Assembly (NCBI GenBank): GCA_945860575.1
Contig: CAMAQQ010000003.1
Coordinates: forward strand, 1 to 27,253
Direction: 5' to 3'
DNA: 27,253 bases
Origin: Ferrithrix thermotolerans DSM 19514
Lineage (GTDB): Bacteria > Actinomycetota > Acidimicrobiia > Acidimicrobiales > Ilumatobacteraceae
How positions within the stretch are numbered: the first letter of the stretch is position 1; each line of letters begins with the position of its first letter. Below are positions 1 through 9,400 of the stretch, in pieces. Both the position numbers and the translations under genes were made by a program. The notes under the pieces are model-generated. The model was not told the origin of the DNA and did not search any database. It was given only the letters and a program-made list of their open reading frames with translations.

Positions 1-1261
1 GAAATCTAAAACCAATCACACTGACGACAAGTAACGCCATCGCAGTTGCCCACCACATATTGAACTGAGCAATGTTTCGTAGCGAGATAACCGGCACTAC
101 TGACTCAAAACTTTCTTTAGCCAGTGCATTGTTGGCGACTCGAAGCAAAGAAGTGACACGCCATAGACCGACAACGAGTTCATACAGACCAATCATCATC
201 AACATGTAGCGAAGCAAATAAAGAAACGGCAACAGTCTTGGGTTCCACAACATTCCGATAACTGGCAACCCGCCACGACTTATAAAAACGCCGATCACGA
301 GCACTGCACAATAAACGCCCATCCAGATACCAACTCGATTGCGTCGCAAAATGCAAGCAACGAACCCGACGACTGCAAACAGTGTGATGAAAATATTCCA
401 ATAAAGCGGCAATGGAAAGTACATCTGCCAAAACGAGTCGGCGGTACCACTTGGACGCGGTTCGTATTTCATGTCGGTCATATATGCGTGGCTTGTCAAA
501 AATGGGACTACCCAAAAAGCAGACAGCAAAATTGCCGTACCAATAATCAAACTTGCCGAATTCAAAATTCGGCGACCAGTATTTAACACCTGCCACAAAA
601 TTGCAATCAGTGCGACGCCACCAAAAACAAAAAGCAAAACGATTCCGTGAGAAAGTGCGCTAAGCGCCAGCACGCAAGCCGTGATCATGTGACCACGACC
701 TTCGTTGAGTGATCGAATGAATAACCCGAATGTCAGCACCGCGAGCGACAGCGAAATCGAGAAAGAAAATTCGCCAGCCATTGTCGACGCGATGTTTCCG
801 CCATAGATCGTAAAACTTTCGTCATATAAGAAAACAACCGATGCCAAAGCCATAATCTCAGGGATCGGAAACAGCAGCCGAGAAAACTTGCCAAACAGCC
901 ATGTGCAGACGGGCAATGTCAAAATACCGATTACCGCAATTATCTTCAGCGCAATGCCATATGGTGCGATTAGATCAACAACAAGCACCAATAATGCCGG
1001 AATCAACATGTAGAACCGATACATCGGAAAGCCCGCGTACCAGTCGTTACTCCATCCATTTAGACGAAAGTGCGGCAACATGAAATCACGCAAAAATGCG
1101 GGACCATAAACATGGGCGCCCATGTCGCCACCTGTTGGTGTGTTGTTTGAAAAAATTAATTCTGGCTGCAATGTCAAGAACAGCATCAAGGTCGACCCAC
1201 CGACAATTAACGCCGATATAACCTGCTGAGGGCTCCAATTAGCGACACTCTTAATCTTCAT
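1..1261 (-). CDS. Polytopic membrane protein, 6-PTPS-related type (partial, runs off left edge)
   Basis: An open frame starts at ATG 1261 and stays open for 420 codons to the window edge with no stop, so the C-terminus is missing. Residues 12-30 form a first membrane segment. It is followed by a conserved-looking exoplasmic loop containing GGDMGAHVYGPAFLRD and NDWYAGFPMYRF, then at least seven more hydrophobic stretches. The GD.GAH...W..G.P....Y pattern is typical of the large membrane proteins labelled '6-pyruvoyl-tetrahydropterin synthase-related', which resemble GT-C type glycosyltransferases, with the acidic loop residue as a possible catalytic or donor-binding site. That family link is from memory, and the function is inferred. 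The gene lies 55 nt downstream of the CPBP protease gene and is probably co-transcribed with it. TAGAGT lies 9 nt upstream of the ATG and there is no Shine-Dalgarno. Long reading frames in other phases here are shadows. Confidence 0.75.
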   Translation of the reverse strand, partial: MKIKSVANWSPQQVISALIVGGSTLMLFLTLQPELIFSNNTPTGGDMGAHVYGPAFLRDFMLPHFRLNGWSNDWYAGFPMYRFYMLIPALLVLVVDLIAPYGIALKIIAVIGILTLPVCTWLFGKFSRLLFPIPEIMALASVVFLYDESFTIYGGNIASTMAGEFSFSISLSLAVLTFGLFIRSLNEGRGHMITACVLALSALSHGIVLLFVFGGVALIAILWQVLNTGRRILNSASLIIGTAILLSAFWVVPFLTSHAYMTDMKYEPRPSGTADSFWQMYFPLPLYWNIFITLFAVVGFVACILRRNRVGIWMGVYCAVLVIGVFISRGGLPVIGMLWNPRLLPFLYLLRYMLMMIGLYELVVGLWRVTSLLRVANNALAKESFESVVPVISLRNIAQFNMWWATAMALLVVSVIGFRF

Positions 1262-1316
1262 TACTTGAAAACTCTACTATCTAAATAATTTTAATTGCCT
1301 TTCAAAAATGAGGTGC

Positions 1317-2105
1317 CTAAAGCAATGCGACGAAGATTAACCCTGTTGCATTAAACGCAACGTGCGCAACAACTGACATACCCAGCCTTTTTGTAAAATG
1401 AAAACAACTACCGAGCACAATTGCAAATGCCAGTAATCCAGGAAACTCAACAATCTGAAAATGAATGCCGGCAAACCAAACCGCAGTTATAAACAGCGCC
1501 GCAATTTCATTGATCGACCCGCGCAAATGTCCTTGAATTAATCCACGATAAACCAACTCTTCGACTATCGGCGCACCAAACACGACGACAATTACAAGTA
1601 CAACCAGCCAGATGCCATGGGCGTTATCAAAAAGATCACGGGCTCGCCGCTCAACATTTTCTGGATCAAATTTTTCTGGAAATAAAACATGAAATGGCCA
1701 AGTCACTAGTCCGACGAGAAATACTTGGCTTAAAACGCCTATCGGAATACCTAAAAGATCGATAAAACGAAACTTCAAGAAATAATCTTTTGCGAAATTG
1801 CCACTGCCAACGCGTCGCGAAGCAATACTCAACGCGAAAATAAATGGCCCCCACAAGAAAACTGCAGAGACACCCACAAGCCAATTTGGTTCAGCAATTT
1901 TGTCACCAACTTTGTCAGCAAGGTTGCCAGACGACGCTAAAGCAAGTGTTGTCAGAAGAATTGCAATGGCATAACTTGCTGTCCAAATGCCGAGAATTAC
2001 GCGGACTGAAAATTTTTTCGTCGCCAGTTGGTTTTCTTGTTCTGTCTGATCTTGCCCGCTCATCGGCTCTTGCCCATAGGGCGGAGCCCATGGAGACTGG
2101 CTCAT
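1317..2105 (-). CDS. CPBP-family intramembrane metalloprotease (Abi/CAAX protease-like)
   Basis: A 262-residue multi-pass membrane protein carrying the three signatures of the CPBP (Abi, Rce1-like) family: E182-E183-x3-R187 (EELVYRG), H215 in the FAGIH segment, and H248-x3-N252 (HVAFN). These residues form the intramembrane metal-dependent active site known from Rce1-type enzymes. Residues 1-33 are a hydrophilic, Pro/Gln-rich cytoplasmic tail, followed by about eight hydrophobic segments. The bacterial substrate is unknown; family members have been linked to bacteriocin immunity, protein processing and CAAX-like cleavage, none of which the context decides. The start codon overlaps the stop of the upstream DUF3499 gene (ATGA), indicating translational coupling. 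Family assignment is firm; physiological role is not. Confidence 0.9.
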   Translation of the reverse strand: MSQSPWAPPYGQEPMSGQDQTEQENQLATKKFSVRVILGIWTASYAIAILLTTLALASSGNLADKVGDKIAEPNWLVGVSAVFLWGPFIFALSIASRRVGSGNFAKDYFLKFRFIDLLGIPIGVLSQVFLVGLVTWPFHVLFPEKFDPENVERRARDLFDNAHGIWLVVLVIVVVFGAPIVEELVYRGLIQGHLRGSINEIAALFITAVWFAGIHFQIVEFPGLLAFAIVLGSCFHFTKRLGMSVVAHVAFNATGLIFVALL

Positions 2106-2332
2106 CCCGCTAGGCGATTTGGTGTAGCCACTTGAAAACGACTGCGACGATCTTCAAGACGCCAACCCGATGGCGCGCTGATTCGTGCCCCGTGTCGTTC
2201 GCACAAGTCATACGCATGCGGCTCTCGATCATCAGTTAAATCATCAACCCAAATCAAGGCACGACTGTACTGATAAGTCAATGTAATTGAGGCGACTTCG
2301 TTACAAGTAGAACGAGAGCATCTTCGAGCCAT
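2102..2332 (-). CDS. DUF3499 family protein
   Basis: A small protein of 76 residues beginning MARRCSRSTC. It has the features of the actinobacterial DUF3499 family: a paired-Cys N-terminus (RCS..C), a hydrophobic TLTYQY strand, a central EPHAYDLCERH motif and a SAPSGW segment. The Cys and His residues suggest a small metal-binding fold, but no function is known. In mycobacteria and other actinobacteria the family lies near whiB2 and the fbiA/fbiB-manB region, which fits the rest of this window. An in-frame ATG six codons upstream (2350) would add MNYLIY; I prefer 2332 because family members start just before the CS motif. Its TGA overlaps the CPBP start by 4 nt. The 5' end faces ftsH divergently. 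Confidence 0.85.
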   Translation of the reverse strand: MARRCSRSTCNEVASITLTYQYSRALIWVDDLTDDREPHAYDLCERHGARISAPSGWRLEDRRSRFQVATPNRLAG

Positions 2333-2337
2333 ATATA
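2308..2337 (+). promoter_or_regulatory. Candidate ftsH promoter
   Basis: TATATA at 2332-2337 is an acceptable -10 hexamer on the plus strand. It is preceded at an 18-nt spacing by TAGAAC (2308-2313), a weak -35. Initiation near 2345 would give ftsH an untranslated leader of roughly 135 nt if GTG 2482 is the start. The element lies over the 5' end of the divergent DUF3499 gene. This is pattern-based only. Confidence 0.25.
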
Positions 2338-2390
2338 TAAGGTAATTCATTGACGTGCAGTCACGGTGGATTACCTATTACGTGCGGCTG

Positions 2391-2426
2391 TCAAACGCGA
2401 CATCAAACACGACATCAATCACACGC
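2391..2426 (+). repeat. Imperfect 12-nt tandem repeat, three copies, in the ftsH leader
   Basis: Three consecutive 12-nt units read TCAAACGCGACA, TCAAACACGACA and TCAATCACACGC. They lie 56-91 nt upstream of the preferred ftsH GTG start. If the upstream TTG start (2350) were used, they would encode QTRH-type tetrapeptide repeats. Whether the repeat is regulatory or just a slippage product cannot be told from sequence. Confidence 0.6.
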
Positions 2427-2481
2427 TCTATTAAAGATTTGGCTGTGTTCGGCGATACAGGGTGGTCGTATCATTGGATCC

Positions 2482-4515
2482 GTGACCAAACTTCCCCCGC
2501 CACCACCACCATCAAAGCCATCATCATCAAAGCGTCCAAATTCGTCGCCAAAGAAATCGAAAAATAAATTAAATTCATTTATTGGCATCGGCTCCAGCAA
2601 AAATTCGAACAATAAACCGACCAACTCAACTGGCTCGAAAAAAGACGGCGAGAAGTCAGGTATGCCACGTTGGGCAACTTGGGCGATTGTCGGCGTTGTC
2701 ATTCTGCTGATCGCAGGTCCTCGAATTTGGCCCACATCGCCGGCGACCAAACTCAGTTATACCGAGTTCTTAGACCGAGTCAGAGAAAACCAAGTATCAA
2801 GTATTGAAATCAACAATCTTTCAAATGTGATCAGCGGAAAACTTAAAGACGGAAGCGAATTTACGACCACTGGCGCAGTCGCCCTTTCAGACGGCGACGA
2901 AACTTTGCTTAAAGAAAAGGGTGTTGACTACGACTATTCAACTCCTCAAGGCAACTTCTTCACCAGTTTGATTCCACTACTGCTGCCATTCGTTCTGATC
3001 ATGGGCTTTTTCTTTTGGATGCAGCGCCGTGCGATGGGTCAAGCCGGCAGCATCATGTCAATTGGTCGCAGTCGCGCAAAAAATTACAACGCAGATAAAC
3101 CAGCGACGACTTTTGCAGACGTTGCAGGATACGACGGCGTGAAGCAAGAAATTAAAGAAGTCGTCGATTTCTTGAAAATGCCAGAGAGTTTCAAAGAAAT
3201 CGGTGCGCGAGTGCCGAAAGGTGTGCTATTGGTTGGTCCTCCAGGTACGGGCAAAACTCTGTTCGCCAGAGCCGTTGCTGGTGAAGCTGGTGTTGGCTTT
3301 TTGTCGGTCACAGGTTCAGACTTCATGGAGATGTTCGTTGGCGTTGGCGCAAGCCGCGTGCGCGACCTATTTCAACAAGCACGCAAAATGGGACGAGCAA
3401 TTATTTTTGTTGACGAGATTGATTCAATCGGTCGCAAGCGTGGTGCGGGTCTAGGCGGCGGTCATGACGAACGAGAGCAAACGCTTAATCAGTTGCTTGC
3501 CGAAATGGACGGCTTTGAAACAACCGAAGGCGTGATCGTGATGGCGGCTACAAACCGTCCAGATATTTTAGATGCCGCGCTACTTCGACCTGGTCGATTT
3601 GACCGCCAAGTAATAATGCCGTTGCCTGAATACGACGAGCGTTTGGCGATTCTTAATGTGCATTCAAAAGGAAAGCGCATGGGGCCCGATGTCGTTCTAG
3701 AAACAATGGCCAAAGCAACACCCGGCATGAGCGGTGCAGATCTTGCCAACCTAATCAATGAAGCGGCTCTTCTTGCTGTGCGCCGTGGTTCAAAAATAAT
3801 TGAGCACATCGATTTCGAAAATGCTCGAGATCGCGTGATTATGGGTGCACGCCGAGAGAGTCTGATACTTAATGCCGAAGAAAAGCGTGCAACTGCATAT
3901 CACGAAGGTGGACACGCGGTGTTGGCAACTGTCCTGCCAAATAGCGATCCACTTCACAAAGTGACTATTTTGCCGCGTGGAATGGCGCTCGGAATCACCT
4001 GGACACTGCCCGAAGAACGGCACACGTACTCGCGCGAATACTTTCAAGACATGATCTGCAAGGCGATGGGTGGTCGGGTTGCCGAGATGATCGTGTTTGG
4101 TCATCTCAATAGTGGTGCCGCCAACGATCTTGAACAAGCAACTTCAATTGCGCGACGCATGGTACGCGAATGGGGTATGAGCGATGCGGTTGGCCCAATG
4201 GCCTGGAGTGGTCAGCAACAAGTGTTTCTTGGTGAAGACTTAATGACGAGTGGACGCGAGTATTCAGACGAGACCGCCCGAATGATCGACTCCGAAATCG
4301 GACTAATTCTGCGCGAACAAGAAAGTCGAGCGAGAGTGCTCATCGAAAAAAACCGCGCCGGCTTGGATCTTGTTGCACAAGCGTTGCTTGAGCAAGAGAC
4401 GATCGACGGACCAGTGGTTGCAAAACTTGTGCAGCAGGGCTTGGGTCGACCGCAAATCGTCGAGCCTTCGCCGGGCGCAAATCTCAAGCCAAGCGAAAAA
4501 CCCGAGCAAAACTAG
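2482..4515 (+). CDS. ftsH: ATP-dependent zinc metalloprotease FtsH
   Basis: FtsH is the membrane-anchored AAA+ protease that extracts and degrades misfolded membrane proteins and short-lived regulators. All hallmarks are present, numbering from GTG 2482 (677 residues): transmembrane segment 1 at about 64-82, a periplasmic-side domain, transmembrane segment 2 at about 160-181, Walker A GPPGTGKT (252-259), Walker B IIFVDEID (307-314), the second region of homology with the ATNRPDILD and RPGRFDR arginine-finger segment, the zinc site HEGGH (474-478) and the third zinc ligand D549. The frame is open upstream to TTG 2350, but that extension (44 residues, QTRH repeats) looks unlike FtsH; VTKLPPPPPP at GTG 2482 is the more natural N-terminus. 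Residues 1-60 are an unusually long Pro/Ser/Lys/Asn-rich cytosolic tail. It stands alone between divergent DUF3499 and a convergent thioredoxin gene, and other ftsH copies may exist elsewhere. Confidence 0.95.
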   Translation: MTKLPPPPPPSKPSSSKRPNSSPKKSKNKLNSFIGIGSSKNSNNKPTNSTGSKKDGEKSGMPRWATWAIVGVVILLIAGPRIWPTSPATKLSYTEFLDRVRENQVSSIEINNLSNVISGKLKDGSEFTTTGAVALSDGDETLLKEKGVDYDYSTPQGNFFTSLIPLLLPFVLIMGFFFWMQRRAMGQAGSIMSIGRSRAKNYNADKPATTFADVAGYDGVKQEIKEVVDFLKMPESFKEIGARVPKGVLLVGPPGTGKTLFARAVAGEAGVGFLSVTGSDFMEMFVGVGASRVRDLFQQARKMGRAIIFVDEIDSIGRKRGAGLGGGHDEREQTLNQLLAEMDGFETTEGVIVMAATNRPDILDAALLRPGRFDRQVIMPLPEYDERLAILNVHSKGKRMGPDVVLETMAKATPGMSGADLANLINEAALLAVRRGSKIIEHIDFENARDRVIMGARRESLILNAEEKRATAYHEGGHAVLATVLPNSDPLHKVTILPRGMALGITWTLPEERHTYSREYFQDMICKAMGGRVAEMIVFGHLNSGAANDLEQATSIARRMVREWGMSDAVGPMAWSGQQQVFLGEDLMTSGREYSDETARMIDSEIGLILREQESRARVLIEKNRAGLDLVAQALLEQETIDGPVVAKLVQQGLGRPQIVEPSPGANLKPSEKPEQN

Positions 4516-4536
4516 GTTAAAAATTGTTGTTGCTTC

Positions 4537-4968
4537 TTAGCAAAGTTCTGTTGAACTTTTTGGGTCGCGACATCGAGCCATTGCTGCCCATAAATCTGTT
4601 GCACTTACCGGCCCGAGTACCCCGTATTGCACTACTCCGAGATGATCGGCGATAACCGTCGTCGGTACTGCATCAATTGAATACCGCGCGTGCAAGTCTG
4701 ACATTTCTTGAAATTCGATTATTTGTACCGCGACATCTTTGCTAGCGAGCACCTTTGCCTTGGTTGCAACATCTTGGCATGCATCACATGTCGAAGAAGT
4801 GAACACCGCAAGCAACCATGGTTTTTCTACGGAGAGAAAATCGTCTCGACTTAATTGTTGCGGCACAGTGTGAGAAGTTTGCGATGGCGCATCTGGTTTG
4901 CGCCTGCGGATGAAAAAACTAAGTGCTGCTGCGAATACCAAAATCAATGATGCGATGAGTTTTTGCAT
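4537..4968 (-). CDS. Membrane-anchored thioredoxin-fold protein
   Basis: A 143-residue protein with an N-terminal signal anchor (residues 3-20, then RRRK, which favours the C-terminus outside if uncleaved), a short linker and a thioredoxin fold. The active-site motif is CDAC (61-64), preceded by a VFTSST strand and followed by the cis-proline loop VPTT (P102). The redox dipeptide DA is not the GP of housekeeping thioredoxin, and the orientation suggests an extracytoplasmic thiol reductase or oxidase. It is the last gene of a tight minus-strand unit: its ATG shares one base with the TAA of the DUF5719 gene. The partner might be that protein, which has Cys residues in its extracellular part (including the WFCPG motif); this pairing is inference from gene order only. 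Confidence 0.8.
   Translation of the reverse strand: MQKLIASLILVFAAALSFFIRRRKPDAPSQTSHTVPQQLSRDDFLSVEKPWLLAVFTSSTCDACQDVATKAKVLASKDVAVQIIEFQEMSDLHARYSIDAVPTTVIADHLGVVQYGVLGPVSATDLWAAMARCRDPKSSTELC
4542..4561 (+). terminator. Weak hairpin plus T-run between convergent genes
   Basis: AAAGTTC (4542-4548), loop TGTT and GAACTTT (4553-4559) form a perfect 7-bp stem, followed by two more T residues. It sits 27 nt after the ftsH stop and inside the last codons of the convergent thioredoxin-like gene. The stem is AT-rich and the T-run short, so it is at best a modest terminator for ftsH. Confidence 0.35.
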
Positions 4969-6476
4969 TATTTATTGGTTACAACTTGTTGTGAGCGATA
5001 TGGCAACGCAAGAACTCCGCTTAATCCATAAAGTTGATGACCGCGCGAAAACTCGCGCTGCACAATCGCCTCTGTTTCAGATTCAATCAAAATTTGCAAC
5101 TGGGCAATTGATGGCGGAATCTCTATTGAAATCACCGATGCCGCCTTGAGCACGACTTGTTCAAGACCGACAATCGGTGCTGCACCTGCTGGACCGATAG
5201 TAGAGACCCGAACTGTTGTATCGAGCGAAGTCGTATTTGCTACAACTATCGAACCAACTTCGCCTACCGTCAAACCGCTTGGCGATGTCCACACTCGCGA
5301 TGCCGAACCCGCAGGGGCGCCCAAAATTACTGATGTACCAGTTTTATTCTCACGAGTGCGACTAACTACTTGCTCAACCACGACAAATTCGGATGTCGTG
5401 TCGTCATTTGAACTTATGAAGTCGTCAGTAACACTTGACACGAGAATGCCATAACGGCCGTTGGCGATCGCAGGCAAATTAGATGTTGAAAGTATCGTCA
5501 CTCGCCCAGCAGGCACGGTCAAGATGAGTGGCTCACGCAAAAGGGCTTCAGCAGAACCCGTCAGAAATGCAACGCTTACCGATTGATCGATCTCTGTTGG
5601 ATTGAACACGATTAATTCTTCGTTTACTCCAGCCCCTTTTTCGCCTGAAGCAAACCACCATTGGCGACTCGTAGTCGACGCACCAAGCGCAGAAGTGAAA
5701 CCCAGACGACCACGACCCAAGAAGTGTTGCAACTTTCCCGCTATGAAACGACCGGAAGTTGCGCGCACACTCACGGCCAACACCGACTCATTTCGCGCAC
5801 CTTGCTCGCCCATCGAGATTCCGGTGACACTCTGACCTCGTAACACGATGCCTTTAAGAAGTGCTGGTTGACGCTTTCCATCTGTTGTTACAAAACTCAA
5901 ATCAACAACGGTCGAATCAGGAAACGGATTTGTCAGCAAGATGTCAAATTCGCTTTCTGCTCCGGTGAAACCGTCTGCGAAAAACCAACGATCCGAAGTT
6001 TCATTGGCGCACAAGGCAACCGAGTCGCCGGCAAGGTGAATGATTCTTTGCTCAACACTGGCTTGCCCACTGTCAAGTTCGATGATTGCACTGATGTATT
6101 GGCTCTTGTGCCCACCAGTCGCGTCAAAGACCCCGCGAGAGAACGGTGCGACGATCAACGTTGAAGACGATGCTGGCTCTTCGCTTGAAAGCAAGGTGAT
6201 TGTGCCGGTTATTGGCGTTTGAGTCGGGTTTGCCACGACGATCTCGCTTTTTACTTTTATGTCGCGGGCGGGCACACCTGGACAAAACCAAGTTGAGGAT
6301 AGTGACTCACCGATAACGCTGGGCATCAAGAATTTTGCATCTAATTCGGCGATTGGCGCGCTAGTGACTTCGGGCGAATAAACCTTGCCGATAAAAATCG
6401 TTCCACCGACGCAAGCCATGAGCAACAGCACAACGAGTGGTTTTCGAATCTTCTCGAACAAGTTTGCAAAATTCAT
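4968..6476 (-). CDS. DUF5719 family surface protein
   Basis: A 502-residue protein with a single N-terminal membrane segment (about 12-30) and a long exported body rich in beta-strand-like, Ser/Thr/Val sequence. A WFCPG motif at 63-67 followed by the VVANPTQTPITGTI strand resembles the start of DUF5719 domains in actinobacteria. The pattern of an aromatic segment followed by a 'NP/NT' strand recurs about four times (VVANPTQ, LLTNPFP, VFNPTEI, VVANTTS), which suggests repeated immunoglobulin-like modules. The biochemical function is unknown. The ATG overlaps the stop of the upstream glycosyltransferase by 4 nt (ATGA) and its own stop overlaps the thioredoxin-like gene, so the three proteins are probably made together. 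A role in cell-envelope glycan display is inference. Confidence 0.8.
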   Translation of the reverse strand: MNFANLFEKIRKPLVVLLLMACVGGTIFIGKVYSPEVTSAPIAELDAKFLMPSVIGESLSSTWFCPGVPARDIKVKSEIVVANPTQTPITGTITLLSSEEPASSSTLIVAPFSRGVFDATGGHKSQYISAIIELDSGQASVEQRIIHLAGDSVALCANETSDRWFFADGFTGAESEFDILLTNPFPDSTVVDLSFVTTDGKRQPALLKGIVLRGQSVTGISMGEQGARNESVLAVSVRATSGRFIAGKLQHFLGRGRLGFTSALGASTTSRQWWFASGEKGAGVNEELIVFNPTEIDQSVSVAFLTGSAEALLREPLILTVPAGRVTILSTSNLPAIANGRYGILVSSVTDDFISSNDDTTSEFVVVEQVVSRTRENKTGTSVILGAPAGSASRVWTSPSGLTVGEVGSIVVANTTSLDTTVRVSTIGPAGAAPIVGLEQVVLKAASVISIEIPPSIAQLQILIESETEAIVQREFSRGHQLYGLSGVLALPYRSQQVVTNK

Positions 6477-9400
6477 TTCGGGACTCGATCAAGTTTGATT
6501 ATTTTTTGTGAATCGTCAGCAACTAATCTGACATTTTGGCTGGAGACGGCACGAACTTGACGGCGGAATCGAGAAAAATTCGCGGCCAGCAACAATAAAC
6601 CAAACCAAACCAATGCTTGCGCTAACAAGTAGAGATCTCGTAATTTCGAGGTTCGAAAACTCAACTTTGCTACGCCCTTAATCGGTGCGTCAAACGCGGT
6701 TGAAGCACCAAATGCAACACGCGGATTGAGTCGGGCGTTGTCAACGATAAGTTGCCAATTATTGTTGAACGGCACCGCAAGATGCACTGTTCCGCCCTCA
6801 AATGCATTGGACACGGTTTTATTCGAGACACTCTGATCATCAATAAACAAAGGGAGCAACGAGCGAAGTTCTCGAACGATAAGCGCTGATTCATCCACTT
6901 TTTCACTGGCTACTGCCGATTCTTCGTCAAGCAAACTAACTATCGGCAGCCAGGCCGAGTTCTCAAATATCGCAAGGTCTTTTGCGAAGTACAAACGGCG
7001 CAGGTCAATTTGATTAGAAAGTGAATCAATCAACAAACGTGACGACTGACTCGGCTGATCACCCAGTGGCACAACGATAAATCGAATTGCCAATGAAGAC
7101 ATCAAACGTCCGACCCGCACGGTTTGTCTATCAATAAGAGCGGTCAGAGCATGATCTGCGAGTTCGTTCATCGCCGTGCGTTGTGGTGCCCAATGCGAAA
7201 CTATATTTACCGGTCCGTCGTCAGAAACGCCATAGGAGACTTTGTTCGTGACTGCGTTTGTCGATATCGGAAGCAATTCATTATCGCCAACGAACAAAAT
7301 TCGATAGTTTCCGTCAGCAGGATTATCGGGCATCTGTGCGAAAAGTTGCGACACTGTTGCATTTGGTTGGTGCCATCGCCCATCAACCACGCCTAGAAGT
7401 GTCGGCAAGATCGCCACCGAAATCGCAACAGGAACCAACAAACCAACTGACCGGCGCCAATCAGAAGTTTTCTTTGCGGAAGTCTCAGAAAATACACTCG
7501 CACAAGTCGCACTCGCCAGAGCCAAACCGCACGCAACAAGTGACAAAATAATTACCGGTTCTGGCATCTGAAAAGGCAACAGTCCCTGATCATCTAAGAC
7601 TGCCAAGAGCAACCCTCCTGCAACTAGAAATGACGAGCGCAACGCCCAAACGAAACGCCAACTATTTGCAACCAATAGCGAACATGCGACACAAAAATAC
7701 GACGCAAGCACCAATGTGCCGCCAGTTATGTTTCCAAAATCCAAACTCGCAAGGGCAACTAGCCCCAAGTTTCGCTCACCTATTGATTGGTCACTCGCCA
7801 GCAACTCCCACCATTGACGTGAAACAAAATGCATCGACCACGGCAGATTAATAAAAAGTGCACCAAAGATGCCACCGATGCCAACCGCAAACATCGTGCC
7901 AAGACTGCGCGTTGATGTTCCACCAAATAGAGATGCGGCACACCACAAAACAACTCCAATAAATGTGATCACCAAAATTGCTGGCGCAAAAGCAGTCACT
8001 AGACCGAGGATCAAAACTAAGGCGCTGATCAGTTGTGTCAAACGAGTAATACCAACACCAGTTGAATTTTCTGAGTTTGGCAAAGGCACATTAGTTGAAG
8101 AATCTTTTCGTTCGCTGGGTTGCAGACCCCCAACTTTTCGTAGTAAGTCAAACACCCAAGGCAACGCCGCAACAGTCAACAACGCCGAGAAACGACCGCG
8201 CGCAATCGCGTCGTAAGAAAGTGGCAAAGCCACATAAACCGTCGCCCCAACTAGTCGAGCGCGTGTGTTATAAAACAAGCCACACAGTCGCCACATTCCA
8301 AAAAAACCAACGAACAACGAACCGACGATCATCAAAGTTTCAAGTAATGCCAGGTTTCCAAAAACAAAAAACCCGCCAAGTGCGAGCAACCCGAGACCGG
8401 TTGGGTTTGCTGCCGCTTCGCCAAAGCCACTAGACCACCAACCCGATCGAAACATACGCATCAATGAACCTGCTGTATTCGCACCGCCTTCAAATGGCAA
8501 AATTTCACCAACTGTTCGGCTTCCACCAAGGATGATTCCACGACTACCAATAATTATTAACGCAAATATCACGAGCAGGGCAAACCCCGCTTCTCTCGTT
8601 GAGCTTTTTCGCCAGAGTTTTTGAGATCTCGCCTCAGATGCAATTGATGAAGATTCAAGTGCACGCCGATGTCGTATAAATTTTGTGATTCGTGCCGAAC
8701 CCCTCACCTGCATCTTGTTGATATCGCTTGCTGGTACTCGCCGAACTTTTCGAACTTCTCGGCGGCGAACCCAAACATACGCAAAATCGATGAACACAGA
8801 AACAGTTGCGCGCAAGTTTGCCAATGGGCCCCTGTAATTGCCATTGAAGACGCCGAAGATTGTTTCAACAACTGAAGTAACAAGCATCTGCAGCCATACA
8901 AGCGGAAGCACAAGTCTCCAAGTCAATGTCGCAACTGTTCGCACGCGGTGACGGGCAGTTAACGCATCTTTTGAAATTTCTGGCGCTCGCAGGGCAAACA
9001 TTTCGCGATGTCGCACAACCGCCGAAGGCGCAATAATCACTCGTGCCCCACTTAAGTGTGCGCGCCAACAAAACTCAAGATCTTCGCCAAAAAATGAAAT
9101 CTCGCGGCAAAAGCCATCTAGTTCTCGAAATGTGTCGGCCCTAATAAGCATGCACGCCGAACTAATGAAGAAAACATCTTTGACCGAATCGTGTTGTTCT
9201 TGGTCACGCTCGTTTGCCTCTATCAATGGATCAACCTCGCCGCACCGATCGATCAACTGTCCAACCGACTTTAAGATTGTCGGATTATCCCATTGCACAA
9301 GTTTCGGGCCAACAATCGAAGCATTTGACACGAGCATCTCGTGCACCAACTGGCTGATTGTCGACGGTTGCAACAACACATCGTCATGCATCACACAAAA

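Noticed and set aside
180..596. 138-residue minus-strand reading frame
   Set aside because: It is a frame-shifted shadow of the left-edge membrane protein, whose own frame is open over the whole of 1-1261 and gives convincing membrane segments.
2391..2426. Possible CRISPR-like array
   Set aside because: Units are 12 nt, adjacent and without spacers, and no cas gene is nearby.
2350..2481. 44-residue N-terminal extension of FtsH from TTG 2350
   Set aside because: The sequence contains QTRH repeats and Cys residues unlike FtsH N-termini, and GTG 2482 starts a sensible Pro/Lys-rich tail; kept only as an alternative.
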